64,000 nucleotides of DNA from Massilia sp. UMI-21. GTDB taxonomy: Bacteria; Pseudomonadota; Gammaproteobacteria; Burkholderiales; Burkholderiaceae_D. Positions 1-11,771 of this stretch are shown piece by piece. Position numbers and translations under genes: made by a program. The stretch's first letter is position 1. The number at the start of each line of letters is the position of its first letter. Location: NCBI GenBank assembly GCA_015277795.1, contig CP063848.1, forward strand, positions 1 to 64,000, given 5' to 3'. Below the pieces are notes generated by a model. The model was not told the DNA's origin and ran no database searches. It was given only the letters and a program-made list of their open reading frames with translations.

Positions 1-1398
1 ATGGAAAACTTTTGGCAGACCTGTTCCGCGCAGCTGGAACTCGAGCTGACGCCGCAGCAATACAGTGCGTGGATCAAATCGCTCGTCGTGCTCGATTACG
101 AGGACGGCAAGCTGCGCATTGCAGCGCCGAACCGGTTCAAGCTCGACTGGGTCAAGACGCAGTTCGCCACGCGCATCACCGAGCTCGCCTGCCAGTACTG
201 GGAGGCGCCGGTCGAGGTGCAGTTCGTGCTCGACCCGAAGAACAACCCGGCCAAGAAGCCGGCGGGCCCTGCCGCGACCGGCACTGCGGGCGGCGGTGCG
301 ACCAATTTCGACGCACCCCGCCAGCCGGAGCAGCCGAGCCAGGGCAACGTGAACATCGCCAACTCGCCCAAGCGCGAGCAGAGCCGCATCAACACGGACC
401 TGACCTTCGAAAGCTTCGTCACCGGTAAGGCCAACCAGCTGGCGCGCGCCGCTGCGATCCAGGTTGCCAACAACCCGGGCGTCTCGTACAACCCGCTGTT
501 CTTCTACGGCGGCGTCGGCCTCGGTAAGACCCACCTGATCCATGCGATCGGCAACCAGGTCATGGCCGACAACCCGAATGCGCGCATCCGCTACATCCAC
601 GCCGAGCAGTACGTGCGCGACGTCGTCACCGCTTACCAGCGCAAGGGCTTCGACGACTTCAAGCACTACTACCACTCGCTCGACATGCTGCTGATCGACG
701 ATATCCAATTCTTCGGGGGCAAGAGCCGCACGCAGGAAGAATTCTTCTATGCGTTCGAGGCCCTGATCGCGGCCAAGAAGCAGATCATCATCACCTCGGA
801 TACCTATCCGAAAGAGATCACCGGCATGGACGACCGCCTGATCTCGCGCTTCGACTCCGGCCTGACGGTGGCGATCGAGCCGCCCGAGCTGGAAATGCGC
901 GTGGCGATCCTGTTAAAGAAGGCGCAGTCCGAAAACGTGACCCTGTCGGACGACGTCGCGTTTTTTGTTGCCAAGCACCTGCGCTCGAACGTGCGCGAGC
1001 TGGAAGGCGCGCTGCGCAAGATCCTGGCCTACTCGCGCTTCCACGGCAAGGACATCACCATCGACGTGGTGAAGGAAGCCCTCAAGGACCTGCTGTCGGT
1101 GCAGAACCGCCAGATCTCGGTGGAGAACATCCAGAAGACGGTGGCGGACTTCTTCAACATCAAGGTGGCGGACATGTACTCCAAGCGGCGCCCGGCGAAC
1201 ATCGCCCGCCCGCGCCAGATCGCGATGTACCTGGCCAAGGAGCTGACGCAAAAGAGCCTGCCGGAGATCGGCGAGCTGTTCGGCGGCCGCGACCACACCA
1301 CCGTGCTGCACGCGGTGCGCAAGATCGCCCAGGACCGCCAGAAGAATGCGGAATGCAACCACGAGCTGCATGTGCTGGAGCAGACCCTGAAGGGCTGA
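1..1398 (+). CDS. dnaA: Chromosomal replication initiator DnaA
   Basis: DnaA binds DnaA boxes at oriC, melts the origin and helps load the replicative helicase. The 465-residue protein has the full four-part layout. Domain I (about 1-75) is followed by a Pro/Gly/Gln-rich linker (about 80-130). The AAA+ domain carries Walker A GGVGLGKT starting near residue 170 and Walker [10 protein letters not shown]. The C-terminal DNA-binding domain has the helix-turn-helix signature [12 protein letters not shown]. The ATG is the first base of the window and fits the family N-terminus, so the promoter and any autoregulatory DnaA boxes lie outside. dnaN and gyrB follow on the same strand, the usual arrangement next to a chromosomal origin. 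Confidence 0.98.
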   Translation: MENFWQTCSAQLELELTPQQYSAWIKSLVVLDYEDGKLRIAAPNRFKLDWVKTQFATRITELACQYWEAPVEVQFVLDPKNNPAKKPAGPAATGTAGGGATNFDAPRQPEQPSQGNVNIANSPKREQSRINTDLTFESFVTGKANQLARAAAIQVANNPGVSYNPLFFYGGVGLGKTHLIHAIGNQVMADNPNARIRYIHAEQYVRDVVTAYQRKGFDDFKHYYHSLDMLLIDDIQFFGGKSRTQEEFFYAFEALIAAKKQIIITSDTYPKEITGMDDRLISRFDSGLTVAIEPPELEMRVAILLKKAQSENVTLSDDVAFFVAKHLRSNVRELEGALRKILAYSRFHGKDITIDVVKEALKDLLSVQNRQISVENIQKTVADFFNIKVADMYSKRRPANIARPRQIAMYLAKELTQKSLPEIGELFGGRDHTTVLHAVRKIAQDRQKNAECNHELHVLEQTLKG

Positions 1399-1403
1399 TT
1401 TCC

Positions 1404-1506
1404 CGTAGGGTGGTCGGCTCTGCCGACCACGCGTTCAAACTTCGGTCGCAATGTGGCAGAGCATGATGTAGCTGAACGCGCGGGCGGCAATGCCGCCCAC
1501 CCTACG
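1404..1506. repeat. Palindromic dispersed repeat (REPIN-like), dnaA-dnaN gap
   Basis: The element begins CGTAGGGTGG and ends with its inverse CCACCCTACG. Each arm contains its own small hairpin (GGTCGGC/GCCGACC on the left, GGCGGC/GCCGCC on the right). Inner arm sequences GCGTTCAA and TGAACGCG are also inverted. The same arm occurs near 16.1 and 56.8 kb. The architecture, two REP-like hairpins in inverted orientation, matches REP doublets. It may also act as a transcription terminator or mRNA 3' end for dnaA; that is inference. Confidence 0.75.
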
Positions 1507-1612
1507 AAAAGCGGTTGTCGCCCATATATTCGAAGAGGTTTGTGTTCTCTTCCGGCAATTGGCAAAATAGAGCGATAGCAATAAATAAATTAATACTTAA
1601 CTGAGGATATCT

Positions 1613-2719
1613 ATGCAACTGGTCAAAACCACCCGAGACACGCTTCTCCGGCCACTGCAGATCGTGAGCGGTATTGTCGAGCGTCGGCACACCATGCCGA
1701 TTCTGGCCAATATCCTCATTCGCAAGGACGGCGAAAGCGTCTCGTTCCTCTCGACCGACACCGAAGTCCAGATCACCACGCTCGCGAACATCGGTTCGGG
1801 CGACGACGTGACCGGCACCACGGTGGCGGCGCGCAAGCTGCTGGACATCCTGCGCGCGCTGCCGGAATCGGGCGACGTCACCATGACCCTGCAGAACAAG
1901 CGCCTGGCCGTCCAGAGCGGCAAGTCGCGCTTCGCCCTGCAGACCCTGGCCGCGGAAGAATTCCCCACCGTGTCGGTGGCCGACAGCTACAACGCCTCGG
2001 TGACCCTGCCGCAAAAGACGCTGAAGCACCTGTTCAACATGGTGCACTTCGCCATGGCCCAGCAGGACATCCGCTACTACCTGAACGGCCTGCTGCTGGT
2101 GCTGGACGGCAACAACATCATCGCCGTGGCCACCGACGGCCACCGCCTGGCCTTCTGCCAGGTGGCCACCGAGCAGTCCTTCGAGCGCCAGGAAGTGATC
2201 ATCCCGCGCAAGACCATCATCGAACTGCAGCGCCTGCTGGAAGAAAGCGACGAAGAGGTCCGCCTCGACATCGCCGCCTCGCAGGTAAAACTGACCTTCG
2301 CCGACATCGAGCTGGTCTCGAAGCTGGTTGAGGGCAAGTTCCCTGACTACACCCGCGTGATCCCGAAGGGCTACAAGAACGAGTTCACGATCGGCCGCGA
2401 TGAGCTGCTGCGTTCGCTGCAGCGCGCCGCGATCATGACCAGCGACAAGTTCAAGGGCGTGCGCTGCATCATCGAGCCGGGCATCATGAAGATCAGCTCG
2501 ACCAACGCCGACCAGGAAGAGGCCGTGGAAGAACTCGAGATCGACTACGGCGGCGACACCATCGACATCGGTTTCAATGTCACTTACCTGCTCGACGTGC
2601 TGAACAACCTGAAGTGCGACCAGGTGAACATCGCGCTGGGCGACTCGAATTCGTCGGCCCTGATCTCGATTCCCGACAATGGCGACTTCAAGTATGTCGT
2701 CATGCCGATGCGTATCTGA
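1613..2719 (+). CDS. dnaN: DNA polymerase III beta subunit (sliding clamp)
   Basis: DnaN forms the ring-shaped processivity clamp that tethers DNA polymerase III to DNA. The 368-residue length is normal for the family. The N-terminus (MQLVKTTRDTLLRPLQIVSG) and C-terminus ending in VVMPMRI are typical of betaproteobacterial clamps, and MPMRL/I is the conserved end of the peptide-binding third domain. The start is supported by TGAGGAT a few bases upstream. It sits about 210 bp after dnaA; the gap holds a palindromic repeat and an AT-rich stretch (about 1560-1600) that could contain its own promoter. Confidence 0.98.
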   Translation: MQLVKTTRDTLLRPLQIVSGIVERRHTMPILANILIRKDGESVSFLSTDTEVQITTLANIGSGDDVTGTTVAARKLLDILRALPESGDVTMTLQNKRLAVQSGKSRFALQTLAAEEFPTVSVADSYNASVTLPQKTLKHLFNMVHFAMAQQDIRYYLNGLLLVLDGNNIIAVATDGHRLAFCQVATEQSFERQEVIIPRKTIIELQRLLEESDEEVRLDIAASQVKLTFADIELVSKLVEGKFPDYTRVIPKGYKNEFTIGRDELLRSLQRAAIMTSDKFKGVRCIIEPGIMKISSTNADQEEAVEELEIDYGGDTIDIGFNVTYLLDVLNNLKCDQVNIALGDSNSSALISIPDNGDFKYVVMPMRI

Positions 2720-2753
2720 TCAGCGGCTCCGGGATCGTCGCCAGCTGAGTTAG

Positions 2754-5417
<2,664 letters not shown>

Positions 5418-5436
5418 TCGTCCTGCCTCTTCAAGC

Positions 5437-5463
5437 AAACGGCCTCGTATGAGGCCGTTTTTA
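5437..5463 (+). terminator. Rho-independent terminator after gyrB
   Basis: A perfect 10-bp stem AAACGGCCTC / GAGGCCGTTT encloses loop GTAT and is followed by TTA TTTC. It lies 20 bp after the gyrB stop and before the convergent MFS gene, so it may serve both. Confidence 0.85.
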
Positions 5464-5492
5464 TTTCTGTTATCGCTTGCGAAGCGACACCC

Positions 5493-6779
5493 TCAATCCT
5501 GCTCGGGAATCGGTCCGATCACCAGGAACTGGTACGACATCGCACCGAGAAAAGCAATGCCCGCGCCCGTCAGCAAGGCCGGCACGAAGGACCAACTCTG
5601 CGCGATATAGCCGGTGAAAATCGGCGCCAATGCGCCACCGATGAAGCCACCGAAGTTCTGGATCGCGCCAAGCGACGCCACCCGGCTGCGCGGCGCAACC
5701 GCGGTCGCCAGCGACCACGAACAGGCCGAGGCCGCGTTGGCGAGGAAGATCACGACCGAGATGCAGGCAATCGCCGCAGTATTACTCTCGACCAGCGCAG
5801 CCGGAATCGTGAACGCCACCATGCCCAGCATGGCCAGCACCACCGCCGTGCGGCGCCCCTTCACAGCGGAAGCCGCATGCCGGGTAATCCGATCGGACGC
5901 CCAGCCAGCGATCAGCGCGCCGGCGAAGCCGCACAGGAAGGGAATCGTGGCCGCCACCCCGACGTAGGCCACGTCCATGTGGCGCTCGGTGCGCAGGTAG
6001 CCCGGCAGCCAGGTGAGGAAGACCCAATTCAAGTACACCGAGCCAAAGAAACCAAGCAGCATGCCCCAGGTGGCGCGGTGGCGGAACAGTGCGCGCCACG
6101 CCGCGAAACCTGCCGTTGGCGCGGCTTCGATGCTTTGGCCTTCGTCCAGGTAGGCACGCTCGGCCTCCGACAGCTCTTCGCGCACCGGGTCGCGATACAA
6201 GGCGATCCACACGACGGCCGCGACAATGCCCAGCGCTCCCGTGACGAAAAAGGCCCAGTGCCAGCTGGTGGCGGCGATCAGGGGTGACAGGCATAAGGGT
6301 GCGAGCGCAAAACCCAGCGGGGAGGCCGAGTTATAGATCCCGGTCGGTGTGCCGCGTGCGCGCAGCGGGAACCAGTTGCTGACGACCCGCGCCGCCGATG
6401 GAAACTGCGGCGCCTCGCCGATCCCGAGCACGATACGTGCGAGCACGAACCAGCCGAAGGTCGAGACCAATCCGCCCGCAGCCTGCGCCAGCGACCACAC
6501 CACCAGGCCAGCGCCGAGCAGCCAGCGCGGGCCGATCTTGTCGACCAGCGCGCCGACCGGGAGCTGGCACAAGGCATAGCTCCAGGAAAAGGCCGACAGC
6601 AGCAGGCCCATCTGGCCGAGCGAGAGATCGAGGTCGACCCGGATGAATTCGTTGGCGACGGCGAGCGTGGCGCGGTCGAGGTAGTTGATGACGCCCGTGA
6701 CGACCAGCAGGACGAGTGCCAGCGTTTGACGGCGACGGATGCGCGGAGGTGCGGCTTGACTGCCAGGGATATCGATCAT
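5493..6779 (-). CDS. MFS transporter, ACS (hexuronate/aldarate-type) family
   Basis: A 428-residue polytopic membrane protein with about twelve hydrophobic segments in two halves separated by a hydrophilic loop near residues 195-225. Early residues VINYLDRATLAVAN match the signature of the anion:cation symporter (ACS) family, which includes galactonate, glucarate and hexuronate carriers. The loop-2/3 motif GALVDKIGPRWLLG is the MFS signature. It probably imports an organic acid anion with protons; the substrate cannot be read from sequence. It is convergent with gyrB and has no catabolic genes beside it. Confidence 0.85.
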   Translation of the reverse strand: MIDIPGSQAAPPRIRRRQTLALVLLVVTGVINYLDRATLAVANEFIRVDLDLSLGQMGLLLSAFSWSYALCQLPVGALVDKIGPRWLLGAGLVVWSLAQAAGGLVSTFGWFVLARIVLGIGEAPQFPSAARVVSNWFPLRARGTPTGIYNSASPLGFALAPLCLSPLIAATSWHWAFFVTGALGIVAAVVWIALYRDPVREELSEAERAYLDEGQSIEAAPTAGFAAWRALFRHRATWGMLLGFFGSVYLNWVFLTWLPGYLRTERHMDVAYVGVAATIPFLCGFAGALIAGWASDRITRHAASAVKGRRTAVVLAMLGMVAFTIPAALVESNTAAIACISVVIFLANAASACSWSLATAVAPRSRVASLGAIQNFGGFIGGALAPIFTGYIAQSWSFVPALLTGAGIAFLGAMSYQFLVIGPIPEQD

Positions 6780-6912
6780 GTCGAGATCGTATCAAATCAG
6801 TGTTAATGCGGGGAAAGATATTCTCTGCCCTACCCATTTATGCAGGACATATTGTTATTGATGAGATATTGAACAACAGCTAGACTGGCCGGCAACGAGC
6901 GCCGACCAACCC

Positions 6913-7674
6913 ATGTCCGACTTCACCATCACCGCCACCGATGCCAAGGCCTGGAGCGACGCAGAGCTCGCCGCCACGATCAAGGCGTATCTGCAAATGC
7001 TGTACGCGGAGCTGAACGGTGTGAGCTATAACAAGGCTGCGGTCAATCGAACACTCCGTGCCGGCCCACTCGCCGGTAGGACAAAAGCGTCGATCGAGTT
7101 TCGAATGCAGAATATCTCGGCTGCTTTGTATGAACTCAAGATGCCGTACATTGCCGGCTATCTCCCCGCACGCAACATCGGCTCGGCAGTCAAAGAGAAG
7201 ATGATCTCCCTGTTAAGCGCGGAAGGTATCGAGTCGCTGGAGGCGTATGTCCCGACGCCTGATGCCGATACGCTGTCAAAGCGGGTCGCCGACCTACGCC
7301 AACGGCATCTTGGCGCCGTGCCCAAGGGGGCGCAGTTGCCCCGCACGGCGACGGTAACGACGACAAGCTACGTGCGCGATCCGGCCGTGAAAGCATGGGT
7401 GCTGCAGGCGGCAAACGGCTGCTGCGAAGGCTGCGGCGTCCCCGCACCGTTCATTGGCATGGATGGGCTGCCCTACCTGGAAGTCCACCATGTCATGCCC
7501 CTGTCCAGCCATGGCTCGGACCAGACGACAAACGCGGTAGCGCTTTGTCCAAATTGTCACCGTCGCTGCCACTATGCGAAAGACCGCGACGAGTTCAAGC
7601 TGGCCTTGTATCAACAGGTGCCGCGCCTTGCTGTCGAAGTACCGGAACCGGTCGAGCAAGCGATTTTCGGCTGA
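6913..7674 (+). CDS. HNH endonuclease, stand-alone (possible modification-dependent restriction)
   Basis: A 253-residue protein with two parts. Residues about 1-100 form a helical domain (WSDAELAATIKAYLQMLY, NISAALYEL, GYLPARNIG) that I associate with restriction-type proteins. A C-terminal HNH/McrA-like nuclease follows: CEGCG, LEVHHVMPLSSHG, then CPNCHRRCH. The paired cysteines suggest a structural zinc, and the HH pair is the catalytic histidine region. No methyltransferase lies nearby, so a type IV-like enzyme cutting modified DNA is plausible but unproven. Base composition is visibly less GC-rich than in gyrB, suggesting acquisition. The start ATG follows a short intergenic gap without a strong Shine-Dalgarno. 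Confidence 0.8.
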   Translation: MSDFTITATDAKAWSDAELAATIKAYLQMLYAELNGVSYNKAAVNRTLRAGPLAGRTKASIEFRMQNISAALYELKMPYIAGYLPARNIGSAVKEKMISLLSAEGIESLEAYVPTPDADTLSKRVADLRQRHLGAVPKGAQLPRTATVTTTSYVRDPAVKAWVLQAANGCCEGCGVPAPFIGMDGLPYLEVHHVMPLSSHGSDQTTNAVALCPNCHRRCHYAKDRDEFKLALYQQVPRLAVEVPEPVEQAIFG

Positions 7675-7706
7675 AACCTGTTGTCCGACGATTTTCTGTG
7701 GATCCT

Positions 7707-7742
7707 GATCGAAAAGCCCGAGGCAGGCCGGGGCTTTCGATC
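7707..7742. terminator. Hairpin between convergent HNH and PHA depolymerase genes
   Basis: Stem GATCGAAAAGCCC pairs with GGGCTTTCGATC with one bulge, about 30 bp after the HNH stop. There is no immediate T-run, but TTTTT follows 10 bp later on the plus strand. It is likely a bidirectional terminator for the two convergent genes. Confidence 0.6.
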
Positions 7743-7755
7743 ATCCGCTAGGTTT

Positions 7756-8970
7756 TTATGAACATGTCCCGTAAGCGTAATACCCCGCCGACGTCCTCCG
7801 CACATCCGTGTACGCCGTCGTCATGTAATAGCCCAGGTACTGGTTCGAGTTCACCGCATACACCTGCCCGTCCGAGCCCAGGTAGGCACGCCCCGCCGAC
7901 ACGTGCGCGTAGTTGCTGGCAAACCAGGAGCTGCACGTATACGGCGCCGCCGCATTGCCGCTGACGATCTTGTCGATCATGGTCTTGATCGCCACCATCT
8001 GCCCGCCGCTCTTGGCCGGGAAGTTCACGTCGTCGTGCCCCCACCAGTCCCAGCATCCGCCCGGGTTGTTCGCCTTGGCCATCGCCTGCGGATACAGCAC
8101 GACGATGTTGTTGGTGTCCGCCCAGCGGTTGTAGCCGGCGTTCTGGTAGAAGGCCGTGCCGACACTGGCGACGTTCTGCATGCAGCCGTGGAAGGCCACG
8201 TGCAGGCGGCAGGACTGCCCGGCGGCGCAGGCGGCAGGCACGTAGGCGTAGCCGCTGCTCGCCATACCGTGCGTGTTCGGGTTGCGGTTGCCCCAGAAGG
8301 CCGCCTGGTCGAAGTTGATGAAGCTGCCGCTCAAGGTGCCGGCGTTCTTCGCGTTCAGCGGCCCGTAGATCCACTTGAGGATCTCGCCTGCGGTGTCGAA
8401 GTTGCAGTTGTTGACGTAGGGCGAACCGTTGATGGCGCAGCCGCTGCCGAAGAAATCGGTCGGGATCGAGTGCTCGGCCGTCAGGTTGTTCTTGTAGACG
8501 ATGTTCGCGGACGGGACGTAGTTGCCGTACATGGTGCGCAGGTCGTTCATCACCGGCTGGCGCACGGTGGAGTCGATGGTGCCCGACATCAGGTATACCT
8601 TGGATGCCGCCATGTTGCCGGTCGGGTCGATGTAGCCGTTGCCCGACCAGGTGTTCACCACCGAGATCAGGTAAGGCAGGTTGCGCGATGCGGTGTTGGC
8701 CATGCACGGACCGGTCGCGATCAAGGCATTGCCCTGCGAGCAGTAGACCGGCCCGCCGGCAATGATGCCGGCGCCCTTCTTCACCGTCTTCGAATACGCG
8801 AAATGCATCTGCGCCGCCATGTGGGCGCCGGACGAGAAGCCGGAGACCGACACCTCGTTGACGCTGACGTTGTACTTGGGCAGGGCGATGACCGCGCCAT
8901 GGGCGCTGGTGGCGAGCAGGCTGAGGACGAGCGTTGCCAGCCCCGTCGATGTGCGAGTGGTGTAGTTCAA
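7756..8970 (-). CDS. Extracellular short-chain PHA depolymerase, catalytic type 2
   Basis: A secreted esterase that hydrolyses poly(3-hydroxybutyrate) or similar polyesters. The 404-residue protein starts with a signal peptide of about 26 residues. The lipase box GFSSG (nucleophile Ser about 46) lies close to the N-terminus, as expected for the type 2 catalytic domain, where the box precedes the oxyanion region. The catalytic histidine region HVAFHGCMQ and several cysteines (probable disulfides) follow. The final 55 residues (YAHVSAGRAYLGSDGQVYAV...) form a separate small domain seen in related depolymerases and may bind substrate. Monocistronic, facing away from the IS element upstream. Confidence 0.85.
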   Translation of the reverse strand: MNYTTRTSTGLATLVLSLLATSAHGAVIALPKYNVSVNEVSVSGFSSGAHMAAQMHFAYSKTVKKGAGIIAGGPVYCSQGNALIATGPCMANTASRNLPYLISVVNTWSGNGYIDPTGNMAASKVYLMSGTIDSTVRQPVMNDLRTMYGNYVPSANIVYKNNLTAEHSIPTDFFGSGCAINGSPYVNNCNFDTAGEILKWIYGPLNAKNAGTLSGSFINFDQAAFWGNRNPNTHGMASSGYAYVPAACAAGQSCRLHVAFHGCMQNVASVGTAFYQNAGYNRWADTNNIVVLYPQAMAKANNPGGCWDWWGHDDVNFPAKSGGQMVAIKTMIDKIVSGNAAAPYTCSSWFASNYAHVSAGRAYLGSDGQVYAVNSNQYLGYYMTTAYTDVRRTSAGYYAYGTCS

Positions 8971-9195
8971 TTCCGTCTCCGATGTTGTCGTCGTTATGTG
9001 GAGTCGTCGTCGTGCGACGATCCAGCCATGCTCGCGCCTGGCTGGTTCAGAATAGTTGAGGTAAGGACATAGTCAAGCGAACATCAGGCGCATGAATGCA
9101 CAGACGGTGTGCATCAATTCACCGGGAGTATCCGTGAGGGATCCTCGTTGGGCGGTCACCTAATGATGTGGCAAGCGTCGGACACGCAGAAAACT

Positions 9196-9203
9196 TCGAG
9201 ACT
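9196..9203. repeat. 8-bp target-site duplication, left copy
   Basis: TCGAGACT abuts the left end of the IS256-family element and is repeated exactly at 10568-10575. Eight base pairs is a standard duplication length for this family. Confidence 0.85.
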
Positions 9204-10567
9204 GAGCCTGTCAGATTTTCTGTGTGAAACGGGGTCATGAAATAATGCCGAAAGGACTGTTCCATGACCGACGTAATGACCACCAAAAAGCCCAAGAAGC
9301 AGAAAGCCGCATACCCGTTCCCCGTCGAGCTGATCGACCAGTTGCTTGCCCAGGTTGAGAACAAGGACGCCGAGTCGATTCTCGGCGAATCCGGCTTGGC
9401 CGGGCAGCTCAAGAAGATGCTGGCCGAGCGCATGCTGTCGGCCGAGCTGAACCATCATCTGGCCAACGAGGGCGAAGGCAGCAAGAATCACCGCAACGGC
9501 AGCAGTCCGAAGAAGGTGCTCACACCCAGCGGCGAGCTTAATTTGGACATCCCACGCGATCGCCTGTCGAGCTTCGAGCCCAAGCTGGTCGCCAAACACC
9601 AGCGTCGCATGGCGGGCTTTGACGATCACGTCATCAGCATGTACGCACGCGGAATGAGCGTGCGCGAAATCCAGGGGCATTTGCTGGAGTTGTACGGTAC
9701 CGAGGTATCGCCCGACCTGATCTCGACCATCACCGACGAGGTGCTGGAAGAGGTCTCGCAATGGCAGCAGCGCCCGCTCGAAGCGATGTACCCGATCGTC
9801 TATTTCGATGCGCTGCGCCTGAAAATACGGGACGAAGGCACGGTCAAGAACAAGGCTGTTTATCTGGCTTTGGGCATTCGCGCCGATGGCCGCAAGGAAG
9901 TGTTGGGCCTGTGGATCGAGCAAACCGAAGGCGCCAAGTTCTGGCTTAAGGTCTTCAATGAACTGAAGAACCGCGGACTGGACGATGTCCTGATCGCTGT
10001 CGTCGACGGCCTGCGCGGCTTCCCCGAAGCCATCGAAGCGGTGTATCCCCAGGCGCAGATCCAGACCTGCATCGTGCACCTGATCCGCAATTCGACAACC
10101 CTGGCGGCTTGGAAGGACCGCAAGGAGCTGGCAGCGGCCTTGAAACCCGTCTACCAGGCCGCCAACGCCGACCTGGACGAAGCGGCGCTGGACGCGTTTG
10201 CGGCCGGGCCCTGGGGCACCAAATTCCCGACTGTGGCAGCGATGTGGCGGCGCCAATGGCAGCAGGTGATTCCTTTCTTCGCCTATCCGCCGGAAGTGCG
10301 CACAATTATCTACACGACCAACGCCATCGAGAGCTTGCATATGCGCCTTCGGAAGATCGTCAAGAACCGTGGCCACTTCCCCAGCGACGAAGCGGCGACC
10401 AAATTACTCTTCCTGGCCTTGCGCAATATCGAGAAAGACTGGAAGATGCCGCAGCGTACCTGGAAGCAGGCTGCCAACCAGTTCGCCATCATGTTCGGCG
10501 AACGCTTCACAAACGCCATTACCTAACTACGAATTCTGGCCCCGCACACAGAATTTCTGACAGGTCC
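9204..10567 (+). mobile_element. IS256-family insertion sequence, complete
   Basis: A 1364-bp element bounded by imperfect terminal inverted repeats. The left end reads GAGCCTGTCAGATTTTCTGT and the inverted right end GGACCTGTCAGAAATTCTGT; the CCTGTCAGA..TTCTGTGTG core matches at 18 of 20 positions. It is flanked by exact 8-bp direct repeats. One transposase gene fills the interior. The intact ends, duplication and transposase indicate a recent and possibly active insertion. It lies in the intergenic space between the PHA depolymerase promoter side and the hcp-linked module. Confidence 0.92.
9264..10526 (+). CDS. IS256-family transposase (DDE)
   Basis: Mutator-type DDE transposase of 420 residues, normal length for the family. 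The catalytic triad can be placed at Asp182 (VYFDALR), Asp248 (AVVDGLRGF) and Glu356 (TNAIESLHMRLRK). The last is followed by the family signature KNRGHFPSDEAATKLLFLAL. The conserved CIVHLIRNS segment lies between the second Asp and the Glu. No frameshift or stop is seen. The ATG at 9264 starts 60 bp inside the left end, and the stop is 41 bp from the right end. Confidence 0.95.
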   Translation: MTDVMTTKKPKKQKAAYPFPVELIDQLLAQVENKDAESILGESGLAGQLKKMLAERMLSAELNHHLANEGEGSKNHRNGSSPKKVLTPSGELNLDIPRDRLSSFEPKLVAKHQRRMAGFDDHVISMYARGMSVREIQGHLLELYGTEVSPDLISTITDEVLEEVSQWQQRPLEAMYPIVYFDALRLKIRDEGTVKNKAVYLALGIRADGRKEVLGLWIEQTEGAKFWLKVFNELKNRGLDDVLIAVVDGLRGFPEAIEAVYPQAQIQTCIVHLIRNSTTLAAWKDRKELAAALKPVYQAANADLDEAALDAFAAGPWGTKFPTVAAMWRRQWQQVIPFFAYPPEVRTIIYTTNAIESLHMRLRKIVKNRGHFPSDEAATKLLFLALRNIEKDWKMPQRTWKQAANQFAIMFGERFTNAIT

Positions 10568-10575
10568 TCGAGACT
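10568..10575. repeat. 8-bp target-site duplication, right copy
   Basis: TCGAGACT directly follows the right inverted repeat of the IS256-family element and is identical to 9196-9203. Confidence 0.85.
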
Positions 10576-10603
10576 GGGCTCAATCTATCCATGTCTCAAA
10601 ATG

Positions 10604-10630
10604 AAACGGCCTCTTCATGAGGCCGCTTTT
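10604..10630. terminator. Terminator 3' of the hcp-linked module
   Basis: Stem CGGCCTC / GAGGCCG with a 5-base loop (TTCAT) is flanked by AAA on one side and CTTTTATT on the other. It sits just past the stop of the minus-strand gene at 10646 and can work in both directions. Confidence 0.65.
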
Positions 10631-10645
10631 ATTTCCGGGCCCGTA

Positions 10646-10969
10646 CTACGATCTGCCATTTCGTGAAGGCGCCTCGATATTCTCCTCAAACTCGTTTAAG
10701 CGTTCCATGACCGTCCGGTTCTTGGCGTACTTGCGCTTCAACTGCTGGAGTTTCTTGTCGGTGCCGGTGCAGAGTTTGCGAATTTCGCGCTCGATTTCCC
10801 GCATGCGCTTCTCATCGGGCGGGTCGGGGAACTCGCCGCGGAAGTGGTCGCAGCCCTCTCGCTGATCCACGAACTTGGCAACATCGGAAGGAAGACGTGC
10901 TTCCACAGCGATTGCTGGACCGAGGCCAAAGTAAAGTACGCACAGCACAGCTTTAATCACTAGACGCAT
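10646..10969 (-). CDS. Small exported protein, candidate immunity protein
   Basis: A 107-residue product. I place the start at 10969 (MRLVIKAVLC) because GGGAG lies at the right distance upstream. The first 20-24 residues are a clear signal peptide, so the mature protein is periplasmic. It is charged and helical (KFVDQREGCDHFRGE, then REIEREIRKLCTGTDKKLQQLKRKY) with two cysteines that could form a disulfide. The start is two bases after the stop of the predicted peptidoglycan hydrolase gene, and the ribosome-binding site lies within that gene. Tight coupling to a cytosolic hydrolase without signal peptide fits a periplasmic immunity protein. The CDHFRGE-type family itself is uncharacterised as far as I know. 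Confidence 0.65.
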   Translation of the reverse strand: MRLVIKAVLCVLYFGLGPAIAVEARLPSDVAKFVDQREGCDHFRGEFPDPPDEKRMREIEREIRKLCTGTDKKLQQLKRKYAKNRTVMERLNEFEENIEAPSRNGRS

Positions 10970-10971
10970 AT

Positions 10972-11601
10972 TTATGCTCCCGTATCTGACCAATGAGGAT
11001 CATCGCGACCGCGGCGGTTGTATTTGATAACGCCATAGCTTGCGCCCACGACATGTAGCTGAGGGTTCATACCTGTACGCGGGAAAGTCGATATCTCGAC
11101 AACATTTCCGTAGGCGTCAGGCAGCGTCAGTGCCCTGGCCCAACTGATCGTCATATCGATTCCGGATGCGTGCACGTGGCGCGAATTGAGTGATGGCGCC
11201 ACACCAAGCCGCTCCATCCTGAATGCACGCACCATCTCACGCGCTGCTGCAATGGATGGCGCATCCGCATACTTTTCGTCCCTATCGTAGTGTTTCCACG
11301 ATATCGGTACCCCATCCATGGCAGGGACATTTTCAGCGCTAACAACACGGTTGGCGATCTTCCAAGACCAATGCATCAGATAGGCACGCTTCCCGGGCCG
11401 GTAAGTCGCGTTAATCGCGACTCGCGCTCCAGCAGCGCGCAACGCCTCGACGAAGGCTTCGACACGGTCACGGAACGGGGGGCGCAAATCACGGAGGTTT
11501 TCGGATCCACCGTATCGAGAAACCCAGTGACGACCACTCGGTTCCAATGTTACTTCTGTCCTACTCGTATTCACCTGCTCGACTGTTCGGTTGTTAGTCA
11601 T
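10972..11601 (-). CDS. Predicted peptidoglycan DD-peptidase-like hydrolase, putative T6SS effector
   Basis: A 209-residue protein without signal peptide. Ser140-x-His142 and Asp149 in SRHVHASGID match the spacing of the zinc-binding SxHxxGxAxD motif of M15/LAS-fold peptidases, and DDPHW (His203) supplies the third ligand region. Other conserved blocks are ATYRPGKRAYLMHWSWKIA and GASYGVIKY. It lies 170 bp downstream of an orphan hcp on the same strand and is followed 2 bp later by a small periplasmic protein gene. This suggests a cargo delivered by Hcp into a neighbour's periplasm to cut peptidoglycan cross-links. Enzyme fold is fairly secure; T6SS delivery is inference from context. Confidence 0.7.
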   Translation of the reverse strand: MTNNRTVEQVNTSRTEVTLEPSGRHWVSRYGGSENLRDLRPPFRDRVEAFVEALRAAGARVAINATYRPGKRAYLMHWSWKIANRVVSAENVPAMDGVPISWKHYDRDEKYADAPSIAAAREMVRAFRMERLGVAPSLNSRHVHASGIDMTISWARALTLPDAYGNVVEISTFPRTGMNPQLHVVGASYGVIKYNRRGRDDPHWSDTGA

Positions 11602-11771
11602 GCTGGCTCCACGTTATAACAACAAACTATTAGATATGAGCCCTATATGGAGGTTTTGCACGCGTTGGGTCCGCAGTACAGGCTGATCCAGACAATGGCT
11701 GCGACGATACCAAGCTCTCCGGAGACGTTCCTGGGCCAAGACCTGACTCGTGCGCCGCAAGCCCATGCCCT

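Noticed and set aside
1399..1612. Search for DnaA boxes or an origin between dnaA and dnaN
   Set aside because: No TTATNCACA-type box was found; only a dispersed repeat and a short AT-rich stretch.
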